Origin: Bedellia somnulentella
Taxonomy: Eukaryota; Arthropoda; Insecta; Lepidoptera; Bedelliidae
Length of the DNA stretch: 64,000 nt
Direction: 5' to 3'
Assembly: GCA_963576735.1 (NCBI GenBank)
Contig: OY755174.1
Location: forward strand, 1,984,001-2,048,000
This document shows positions 32,570-43,300 of the stretch, in pieces. The first letter of the stretch is position 1; each line of letters opens with the position of its first letter. Both the position numbers and the translations under genes were made by a program. The notes beneath the pieces are model-generated. The model saw only the letters and a program-made list of their open reading frames with translations, ran no database searches and was not told the DNA's origin.

Positions 32570-32765
32570 AAACGAATACTCCATTACTAATAAATAACAG
32601 ATAAATAAAGGAAAGAAAAAATTCGACACGGGCGGGGATCGAACCCGCGACCTCCGTGTATACGCCCCCGTCGCTCTGCCAATTGAGCTACACGACGAGC
32701 TACAAATTGACAATTGATTGACGGGCGTATAACCGGAGGTCGCGGGTTCCAAGATTTTTTTTTCG
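32570..32765 (-). repeat. SINE-C with tRNA-like head and inverted 5' copy
   Basis: On the minus strand: head GTGTAGCTCAATTGGCAGAG, CGACGGGGGCGTATAC, GCGGGTTCGATCCCCGC (D- and T-arm-like, A and B boxes), then the tail TTTCTTTCCTTTATTTATC. On the 5' side lies an inverted partial copy of the head and tail start (plus strand GGAGGTCGCGGGTTCCAAG near 32735). The acceptor stem is mismatched, so this is not a tRNA gene. Confidence 0.65.
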
Positions 32766-32799
32766 TTCTTTTCTTTCAGAGATACTTATACTTCTGAAC

Positions 32800-33085
32800 A
32801 ACACGTGACATTGTCACCTGTTGTTCAAAGTGCCCACATTTTGCATGGACAGTGTACTCACGTGATCGTCGTTTTGTATGAATATACTATACTGTCACAT
32901 TACTATGCAAAACTCAGTCATGCATGTGGGTTTCCTCACGACGCGACGTTTTCCCTCACCGTTAACCGCCATGATATATTAACCTCACATGCGTATATGT
33001 CTTTAGAAAATTCAAATTGGTCCCCATGCCTGTCTGCATGACGAACGTTAGCTATCCATCAATCCATTGAGCTATCACGACGGTT
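32800..33085 (-). repeat. SINE-A copy, lacking the 3' tail
   Basis: Reverse copy with TTGTCACCTGTTGTTCAAAG, TTTCCTCACGACGCGACG, TTTTCCCTCACCGTTAACCG and a degenerate head (CATTGAGCTATCACGACGG). Confidence 0.65.
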
Positions 33086-33487
33086 GTTTAAGTGCACACA
33101 GGCCACAGGTGGACCAATGATTTTTGAAAAAAAAAATCAAACAAACAAAACTCACCAATCAAACTAAACTTTAACTTTACTGCACTCAATCAATCAATCC
33201 AATGACACAATGATCATTCAATTCATTCATATAACCCAAAGATATATATAACCTAATTCGTTAGATCTTTCTATGTTGATTATTTATTTCCTATTTCCTA
33301 CGTGAATGCAAGTTCGCTCACAATTAAACCTGATATGAAAAAGAGATTGACACTTCCAGAAGCTACTGCTATACTTCTCAATAACTGCAATTAACACAAA
33401 AGGTAAACTATTGTTCAATGTATTAACAAATTGTACTTGCAATATGTTGTAATATTTGATGTGGAGTTGTCTTATTCCCATTTGTAG

Positions 33488-34449
33488 CTTACCTGGATAG
33501 CTGCTAATATGTTAAATGAGCAGGTACTATAATTAATTAATTCTGTGTATTTTATTGAGCATGTTATGTGTAGTAAAATTTATGATTGGGCCTCTGATTA
33601 TAACTGTATCCCTTTTGCCTTTCTTTTGCCAGATATTCTCACAGTTTTATTTGAAAGTAAGTAGTTTCATATAGTATAACGTTAAAGAACTAAACAACAT
33701 TACATTGGGACTATTTGAGAAAGAATAAAAATAATGCTAGATCTAAACAAAAAAAAGATTCTGTTTTTGAAAACATGATAACAGATCCAAAATTGGTTGT
33801 TGAGAATTTAGAAACATGCTATTTATTCATATGTTTCAATCCCAATATCAATTTAAAAGGTCAAGACGCTTACTTGAGTTCCTTCTACGATTATATTGAA
33901 AAAATCATTCAAAAACTTTGAGTTAAGTATCAACGAAGTTCTCATGAAAATATTGCATACAATTTTCACCAAAAAGGGAACTAATTGGACTAGGAATGAG
34001 GTTATGATGAGTAACCTTCTGGATAAAATTTTCAATACATATGCAGATAAGGATATTCCAAGTGATGTGAGGCAAAATACATTTGCTCTGTTATGTCTCA
34101 TATCACTGAATGATAACCTGAGGCATCTTCATTTACATGAAGGCTTTCAAAATTGGCTGAAGAACTTGCCAGATATTTTGCTGCAAGAGAGTGTTACTGC
34201 TAAAACGGTTGATATAATTCACAAGTTTGCTGTTAGAAATAATAAAGTTTTTAACAGTGTTATAAAATCTAAACTAAAGGAAATCCTGACTAATTTACCA
34301 AATATAAAAATATCAGATTCAGATGATGATGCAGTTATGTTTAGATTGTTTTCTCTCTTTCACTGGATTCGATGCTGGAATGATGAATGCCTCAATTTAG
34401 TGGAAGGTCAGCTCTTAAATAGCAAATATGATGGCGATATTGCTAAATG
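33488..34449 (+). pseudogene. unidentified helical-protein gene fragment with frameshift
   Basis: Not recognised. Possible short exons at 33488-33523 and 33632-33657 precede a longer coding stretch (33720-34449) rich in Leu, Ile, Asn and Lys. The pattern suggests alpha-helical, HEAT-like repeats (for example ETCYLFICFNPNINLKG, TFALLCLISLNDNLRHLHL and RLFSLFHWIRCWNDECLNL). The frame shifts by one base near 33910 within a run of A; treating one A as extra joins both halves smoothly. It ends at a possible donor after DIAKW (34449). A terminal exon and upstream exons were not found, so this is either a partial duplicate or a gene whose other exons are obscured. A Tex10/Ipi1-type protein was considered but cannot be supported. 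Confidence 0.45.
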
Positions 34450-34499
34450 GGTGGTTTTTTTTTTCGTTGTACCAGTAAATATTTTACTATAAGTTTAAA

Positions 34500-36837
34500 A
34501 AAATACATTATTACGCTATTATCTTATTTTGTCATATCCATTAATAACTAATCTTTATATTTCATTTGAAGTATGTACTGGAGTATTATTAATTATAGCT
34601 TAAATTAAATTATTTCATTCGATGGGAGCATTTCAACTTTCCACTGAGTTACAAAGTAATTTCATTCTATTTCCATAGGTTTTCATCTACTGAGTTACGT
34701 TTTGTTTCATGCGATCCTAAATAGTTTTCATTATCTAAAACATCATGATACTTTCCTAGTAATATATGTTTAAAGCAAAAAGAAGGTTTTTGAAATATTT
34801 TTAAAGCTTTTTTGTCTCGTGTAAAATGCGTAAAATTTGGCAGTAAAAAAATATTTTTAGAAAAATGTTATACGGGACAATAACTCAGTAGAACACTGTC
34901 GTCTCCAAGTGGAAACTTTAAGGTGAATTCACAGCGAATGTTGTTTAGAGTGTGAAATGAAAATATTGTTTTATTACAATTTTGAACGTTTATTTTAAAA
35001 CATTTATATCAAGATACCAATCAGAAACTTAAAAATCAAATAACATATTCAATAATAAATAAAGATTTGATTTTTAAGTTTCTGATTGGTAATTTCTTTA
35101 TTTATTAGTAATAATCCCCACATGAGGTTTTCATGAACAAAAAGATTTAAAAAATAACATATTTTGTTATAAAATATGCGAAAAAACCTATAAAATTACA
35201 AAAATAATCTTTCGAACAAATTTTGCCAAATTCTTAAACATACAATTATAAAAAAAACTAATCAAGAAAAAAATATCCTTATTAGATAAAACAAAATTTA
35301 CAAAAACAATGATTCTTTTCAATGAGCTAAGTAAATAAATTGGGCACAATGCTGTTTTCCGATCATACAAAACGTGCCCAGTAAATAATGGATAATCCAT
35401 GAACTACTGTAAGTGGTAGCTAATACGGCAAAAAAAAACGTTTTAAAATTTACCCATAAAAAAAGAAATTGCGATTTTTTCCAAAAAACTACCAAAGGCT
35501 TCGCGTATAATTCTTTTTGTATTCCTAGTATTTTTCTGGATTAGATTTTAATGTTTCTCTATATCTTTTCATTCGTTATGCTAAAGTGAGAGCCATTATG
35601 AAATTTTATTTCTTTTAATTTCTTTTATTAAAATAATTTTATGATTTCCCCCTTTATGCTCATAATAAATTATTAACATAATTTCCTATTATTTTTTTTA
35701 TTATTCTAAAACAAACAAAACCCTTTTGCTGGCCACACAGTTCTTTATGGAAAAGTAAAATAATATTATTGGGGTTATAAAATATAAAATTATGACTTTA
35801 TGACTTAATGTATTTAATAATAATTTATATTGAATCCATCAAATTACAATATGCACATGGTTTTACAGTTCCACTGAGTGACAATCCCATCCACTGAGAA
35901 ATATTTTTGGTTAAAGTCACTCAAGGGAACGTAACGTATCGACTAGCGTCCGAAACAAATTAATGTTTCTGTTTGAAATTTTTATTTATCTAAAAATATG
36001 AACCAAAATATGCAAATGCAATACACTATGGTTTATAACAAAATAATAAGAGTTACGATAATCTGAATACAAACCTCAAAACTGCCGCAAGTCAGTGGAG
36101 TTTCTTATTTACACTTTCGACGCCCTTTAACAAAACGTGTCTAGACAAGCCGGTCGCTGCTTACAATATGCAGTGAAAACAAAGATGACCGTTGGCACAA
36201 TACTTAGGGTTACTAGGGAGAAACAATATAGGATTGGTGGTACTAATATTTCAGTAATATGATAAAATACCAACGTCACTCAGTGTAATTTTCCTCGTGT
36301 TACCAATTTTGGTTTTCTAACAAAGTCTTTAATTTAAGCATTTAAAAATGATATTCGCTTATAAATTGGAAGAATAGATAAGGCTATACTATTTTCTACG
36401 TTTTTCAAATAAAGCAGTGCTATTAGTGTGCCAACAAATGGATTTTCTAGCCTATTTTCAATGCTCGTTGGTCGTGGGACATGGTCGAAGTAGGGGCTTT
36501 GTCAACTTTAATAATGGATAAAATTTAAATGTCTGGTTTATGCTTAGATTAAAACTTTTTATGAAGTTGCTTGGTATTCTAATTAGCTACGATATCATAT
36601 TTTCTTTATATCAAGTTTATCAAAACCGTGAAAAATCGTGAAATAGCGATGGGACATGTCAAAAAGTGCAGGTACAACGAAAAAAAAAACGCCCAAATAC
36701 ATATTTGACACATTGAAATTGAAAACTGAGGGAGTTTACCATTAATAATAATCTACCTTATTACAGCTTTAAAAGTTTGATTCTGCGGGTGAATAGTATT
36801 GTTGTATATTCTTCAATAGAAATGTTTGTTAAATTAA
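34500..36837. other. non-coding region upstream of eIF2B delta
   Basis: AT-rich. Visible structure: scattered CACTGAGT/ACTCAGTG words from 34640 to 36280, a perfect hairpin at 35016-35090, and a SINE-C tail fragment at 35091-35145. The eIF2B delta promoter and first exon should lie between about 34.5 and 37.4 kb, but no start codon with a matching phase-0 donor could be chosen. Confidence 0.4.
35016..35090. repeat. perfect 26-bp inverted repeat (hairpin)
   Basis: The arms at 35016-35041 and 35065-35090 are exact complements (starting ACCAATCAGAAACTTAAAAA), with a 23-base AT-rich loop. It is followed at once by a SINE-C tail (TTTATTTATTAGTAATAATC). Confidence 0.85.
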
Positions 36838-37200
36838 ACCGCGATAGCCCAGTGGGTAGAACACTCGCTTATCGTGCAAACGACTAGTGTTCAAATCCTG
36901 GGTCGGGCCTACACCAATTTGTCTTTTCTAAAGACATACGTGTGGTTAATTTATCATGGTTGTTAACGGTGAGGGAAAACATCGTGAGGAAACCCACATG
37001 GCTGAGTTGTACTTAGTCATGTGACAGTGTATTCGTACAAAACGGCGATAGGCCTGCCCCCTATCACGTGAGTACACTGTCCATGCAAAACGTGGGTACT
37101 CTGAACACCAGGTGACAAAGTCACGTGATGTTCAGAAGTATTAGTACCTCTGCCAACCCCTTCGGGGATATTCGGCGTGAACGTTTATGTATTATGTTAT
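36838..37200 (+). repeat. tRNA-derived SINE-A, full length
   Basis: Head with GCGATAGCCCAGTGGGTAGA (A box) and GTTCAAATCCTGGGTCGGG (B box); central GGTGAGGGAAAACATCGTGA; tail CTGCCAACCCCTTCGGGGAT, then TCGGCGTGAACGTTTATG. It is very similar to the reverse copy at 42166-42530, including an unusual CGTGCAAACGACTAGTGTT head segment. Confidence 0.85.
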
Positions 37201-37387
37201 AATAAAAATAATTTGTTGGCAATAAAGTTTAATGCTTTTAATTTAATTTCAAATTTAGTATTGAGTGCCATATATTTAGTTTCTGTAGATAGGCATTCCT
37301 TCTAAATCTGATTGCTGATCTTAACTATAAATCTGATGCATCATATCAAAGTATTAAATGTTAATGACTGGTTTTTAAAATTTACAG

Positions 37388-40300
37388 ATTTCACCTTTAA
37401 ATCCTGAGGAAGTTGTATTGACTAAGTCACAAAAGAGAAGGAAAAGGCAGAAGAAGTTGAATTCTATTCTTAAAAACACTTCTGATTGTCAAATAATTGA
37501 TACTGAACAAAGTAAACAGTCCGATTTAAATGTCTTAGGAACTACTGATAGTCATTCTAACTTACAAGAAAATAAATCAGATATTATGTCCACAAAAGAT
37601 TCTTCAAAGTCTAGAGAAGAAATTCTGAAAGCAAGAGAAGCTAAAAAGTTAGCCAAACAAAATGTCAAAACTAAAATAGATGCTCCTAAAGATTCAACCA
37701 TAACAGAGGCTGAAAAACTTAAGAAACCAGCAGAAACATCAACACAAAGTATGCCTCCAAAGACTGAATATCCAAAGGGGAAAGATGAGGTAGATAGAGC
37801 TGCAGTTCAGTTGGAACAAGTAAAGCTAGACATAGATAAAGAACAAATCAAATTAGAGAGAGCAGCAAAAAAGCAAGCTAAACAAGCTAAAAAGAAAGGT
37901 TGTGATCCTGGAGGAGATAGCAAACAAACTGAAGATGCAACTATTAAAGAAACAGTTTCTGAAACATTACAAAACATTGTTAAAGTTGCTAAAGAAGTTG
38001 AAGATATAACTGCCAAGGTAAACAAATTAATTATGAGACTGAAAACTGATAAGGTAAATCAAGCAGTATTGTGCAATTCGTTTGAATAGTTCTATGAGAG
38101 TAGAATAGTCACTAGCATTAATCAAAATTATCTATTATGAATATATTAAATATGATTAGTCTATGTAAATTTTGTAATTTAAGACAAAATGTGACTATTA
38201 AATTCTGATTACTGAAATACAATTAATTTTGCAATTGTTTAGTTTCAAGCAGTAATGCATGATGAGAATGCCATTAGGAAATTCAAATGTGTGTCTTTCT
38301 CTTGAGTTAACCTTCACTTTGGTATAAGATATATAACATTTGTGTTCTTCATATTGATGCAGAGACCCATTACCAACAACCATTATTTTACAATCTATTT
38401 CCCACTCAACTTCCAAAAGTGGCTGAAGAATTTTGTATAGTATATAGGCAGTTTTGGCTACTCTTCAAGAGATTTAAAGCCTTGAGTATTTGTATGTATC
38501 TATGTATGTTATTGATAACAATCCAAAATGTCACATAAGATAACTGTTTTTATTTTAATATTTTTATAAAAGGTCTTCCACTGTTTCATTTTCACTTGAT
38601 CATTCACAGTTTCAGAGCAGCTTCTTTAAACAGCCTTGCTCTTACCAGTTCAGAACTGATTTAAGTGACATAACAATGACATATGAATTAATTGGCCGAA
38701 TATTTGGTTCTGTAAATGTTGAACCAAATAGTATTTGGTGATCTCTAGTATTAATTTACTTTCATTACAAGTGAATAAAATGCTATATAAATTTGTTCAG
38801 CTATTAATATCAAACATAATATTCAGAGATGAATCTCCCAATATAATGGATGGGTATCAACATAACTCCTTGACCCAATATCTATACTGACATTATTATA
38901 TCAAAGGTATATAAATAATAATTATGTACAGAATAAATGTATTTCATTCTCTTATAAATAATTAAATTATTTTATATGCGTCACTATAATCATCTTACAC
39001 AATTACATAAGGGAGCAATCAGGTGCACATTAACCATTCAAACTCTCTTATAAAAAAACACTTCATATGTACAAATATGAGTTAGTAGTAAAGATTTCAA
39101 AAAAGTGAACTTAGATTTCATTCATAGTCAATTTTAGAATAAGTTGGTTTGCAAAATCAAATGACTTGAATGAATCCACCTGGGTTAGTATATCATAAAA
39201 CCCTTAGTAGTGAAGAAATGTGACTGACTATGAATGTAAATGACTATATGTTAACATAATGCACGTTTCAGCCTGAGGCGCAAACAAAAAGTAAAGCTGA
39301 GCTTCGAGCTGAAAGACGAGCTAAGCAAGAAGCTCAAAGAACAGCCAAAGAGGCAGCCAAGGCAGTTGTACCTAAAAAGGAAAAAGACACCACAGTTGCT
39401 AAACCTGAAGGTGTTGTCAAAGAAAAGCAGGAGGTAAAATAAATGTGACATAACTCTTTTGCTGTACAAATTTAAGATATAATACTTATGTCACCTTACT
39501 CAACAGTTGCGTTTTGAGATTTGATTCGCACTTTCCGACCTGTTATTAAAGATCTAACCCATTATTTTAAAAATCAATCATCCTGCTAAAAAAAATAATT
39601 GTTTTAGCAATAATAATTGATTCCAAAGCTAGCTATGGCATGAAAATAACGATCCTAAATCTTTTACATTGAATACCATTATTTCAGACTCAATTATGAA
39701 TAAAAATAATATGCATGCAAGCATAGTTTTGTTAAATTAGAATCCATTTGAAATAAATTATATTTACAGGATAAAACTAAGTTGAAAACAATGGAGAAAG
39801 TCAAATCAAAAAGTCAACTTGTTAGCAGTAAGCTGAACTGGTTTCAGCACCTTCACATGGAGTGCCATGAAGATATCATAAAATCTGCCATTAACTCTAG
39901 GTGAGTTATACAATTTTTTAATGCTTTATTAAGTCTATGTCAGACATAAGGAAATCTGTTCTCCAATCTTATGAAAATTAAATCAAAACTTGGTCTTGAG
40001 ACAACTGTGCTCAAGAAGAATAAAATGTATGTGATTGCTTGAGATATATTTGCTTATTTTTTATAATGTTAAAATTACATGAATATTAATTCAGATTAAA
40101 GGTCATATTACATAGCACATGCTAGAGGCGGCTTATTCCGTTTATCCACCCTCGGAAGAACCATATTATATGCATTCCGGATATCCACCCCGTTCAGGGT
40201 GGCTAGACGGACATGCGTTTCCGAATATCCGACTTAGGGAGGCTGTTTTAGGGTGGATAAACGGAATAAGCCGCCTAGAAAATAATATATGCTGGTTACA

Positions 40301-43300
40301 AAGCATTTTTTCCTTCCAGCCTTCACCCAGCCATAATAAAACTAGGCGTCCAACTAGCTACGCGAGTGGTTACTGGAGCCAATGCTAGATGTATCGCACT
40401 ACTTGATGCATTAAAAAAGGTATGAAACCTCTAGTGATAAAAAGCCAGTTTAATAATACATATTGTCACTTAATGTTTAGAGTACATGTGTACTATTTTG
40501 TACAGCCCATATTTCTAAATGATAGAAAATTCGCCACCAGCCAAGACAGATTTCTCGCGTGGTATCGAGTCGCCATTAACAGATGCAATTGCAACCAGTT
40601 GCAACCAGCCGACGCAAGGGCTATATGAAAATTATGTAGACTATTATTTTACTTTATTTCCTGTAATTATTTTTTTATATTAAAATTTAAATCATACATA
40701 TAAACCTAAATTATAATAATTGGGCCCAACGATGCAATCCAATAACAAAATATTAAAAAAAAAACTGCTATATTAATAAAACCCCACAGATGATATCCGA
40801 CTACTCTCTGCCCGCCAAGACGGAATTCTCTCGCGGTCTGGAGTCCCAATTGGCTGCCAGTTTGAAGTATCTGTACTCGCTGAGACAGCCGGCCGCCTCG
40901 CAGATCAATGCGGTCAAGTTTCTTAGGCATCATCTCACGCAGTTGCCGCATAATGTTAGCGAGTTTGATGTAAGTATATGTTTTGCTTGGTATGTGTTTG
41001 TTAATATTACAGGTTATCTAAATACTACCTGTTTTTACGCATTTCCTTCTAGAAATATCGTCACTCTAGTAAAACTTTACCAATACTTAGATTATGGTCT
41101 CGGTTCTTGATGTTATATTTAAGAAAAGATTAATATGTTTTTATTTTTAAAATACAGGCAATTAATGCTCATGTATTTGAATGTTCATATCTAAACTAAG
41201 CTCTGGCTGTTCTTTATTGAAATTGTAGCCATGAGTAATATTTGGAAAATAATATCTGTGTAGAGTCGGCTTAGAATAGCACTACCCCATTTCTTCCGGT
41301 GGGTGTACGTAAGAGGCGACTAACGGACTTGGGGCTTTTTAAGGGATTTTGGGCGATGCTGTTGGAGACCCATCACCAACAACCTTTATTCTACCATCTT
41401 TTCCCCACTCAACTTCCAAAAGTGGCTGAGGAATTTCTAATTTCTCAGCTCTGGCTACCCCTTTTAGGGATTTATAGCCGTGAGTATATGTATGTATGTA
41501 ATATCTAGTTACGCTAAGTCTAAGTGCAAATAGAGCTGCGTTTACTTTGAAAGATTGTTAATGTGATTAAGATACAAATTAATTTAAAATATGATATTAT
41601 CTTAAATTGCATAACTTTTCCATCATTTCTAGTACTCTGGCTGCGTTATAAATTTAATATTATTTCAATAGGCAAAGAAGATTCTCCACGAAGAAATAGA
41701 CAGATACGTGCGGGAACAAATCGACATGGCGGGAGAAGCTATCAGCATTGCCGTGCGCAACAAGATTTCTGATGGTGACACCATATTGACGTATGGCTGG
41801 TATGTATTGTTTAGATCTATTAATACATATTATTAATTGAATATTTAATTATTAACATTAAAATTGTAGTGTTAGTTATGTAATCAAGTGTAAAATAATA
41901 TGATTCGTGAAATGTGTGGTGTCAAAGATGATATTGTAAAAAAGATAGAAAAAAATATAAGATGGTGTAGACACATAGAAGGATAGATGGAAGAGAATTG
42001 GTAAAAGATATACTTAGGGCCGATGTGGATGGTAATGTCAGTAAAGGACCACCACGAAGGACATTTTTAGATCAAATAGAGAAGGTCCTCAAGAAAGCAG
42101 GCATTTATAATCTGAGGAGCTACTGGGGAACTAGTGGCGTGAGTATGATTATGTAAATAAAACATAACATAAACGTTCACGCCGAATGTCCCCGAAGGGG
42201 TTGGCAGAGGTACTAATACTTCTGAACATCACGTGACTTTGTCACCTGGTGTTCAGAGTACCCACGTTTTGCATGGACAGTGTACTCACGTGATAGGGGG
42301 CAGGCCTATCGCCGTTTTGTACGAATACACTGTCACATGACTAAGTACAACTCAGCCATGTGGGTTTCCTCACGATGTTTTCCCTCACAGTTAACAACCA
42401 TGATAAATTAACCACACATATGTCTTTAGAAAAGACAAATTGGTGTAGGCCCGACCCAGGATTTGAACACTAGTCGTTTGCACGATAACCGAGTGTTCTA
42501 CCCACTGGGCTATCACGGTTGCTAAATAAATAAAAGAACTTTAAAGGTTGATATTAATGGAACTACTTCGGAAGGATCAGAAAAAGAGATGGGCGTTCCT
42601 CAAGGTTCTATACTTGGCCCATTACTGTTTCTGATTTACGTTAATGATTTACCATTTATGGTACAAAAGTATACTGAGATAGTTATGTTTGCAGATGACA
42701 CATCTTTAATTTTTAATGTAGCGAGATCCTCTTGACGACGTAAATAAAGCTATCTCGCTGGTATTGCATTGGTTTACTGTAAATAACCTGGTTCTGAATG
42801 CCAAAAAAACCAAATGTATTAAATTTACTTTACCGAATGTTAGGCAAGTTGATGCAAATATTGTTATTGACAGTGAAAAAGTAGAATTAGTGAAAAGAGA
42901 CAAAATTCCTAGGGATAATAATCAATTCTAAGTTGCAATGGGGACCCCATATACTAACACTTTCTAAAAGGCTGAGCTCAGCAGCGTATGCCGTGCGTAA
43001 GATTAGAGAAATAGCAGACATAGAAACAGCTCGCATTGTTTATTTCAGTTATTTTCATAGTATGTCGTTCGGTATTTTATTATGGGGTAAAGCGGCTGGT
43101 GTTCATAAAGTTTTTGTCTTACAAAAGCGAGCTATCCGTTCTATTTACATGTTGAGGTCGAGGTATTCGTTGCGCGAAAAATTTAAAGATATTGGCATTT
43201 TAACTGTCCCTTGCCAATACATATTTGAGAATTTAATGTATGCCAAAAAGAATATAGGCCAATTTAGTAAAGTTAGTGATAGGCATACTGTTAACACTCG

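Larger units (their letters stand above)
29214..32570 (-). pseudogene. CR1/jockey-like LINE, 5' truncated, interrupted and mutated
   Basis: On the minus strand the coding order is: a linker segment (RDAQRHH, KNGDPAKIWKFLRSLGV, FTDCDVKKN) at about 32570-32205; then, after a 1.5-kb insertion, the reverse transcriptase (ALLDFSSAFNTV, PGALSPLLFAIF, YHHYADDLQIY); then a C-terminal part (LNPNKTQ, LGIMIDS, RLQNFCIRFIFGL, QLKWLPIRLRRN) and a tail domain ending near 29273. There is a frame change near 30000 and an in-frame stop near 29396. YADD is the polymerase active-site motif. The endonuclease is absent. The clade assignment is by motif style only. Confidence 0.8.

Noticed and set aside
34450..37388. 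Splicing of the helical-protein fragment (donor 34449) directly onto eIF2B delta exon 37388
   Set aside because: The phases would fit, but a fusion of unrelated proteins is not expected and the fragment is frameshifted. The missing eIF2B delta start exon is more simply a short exon not recognised.
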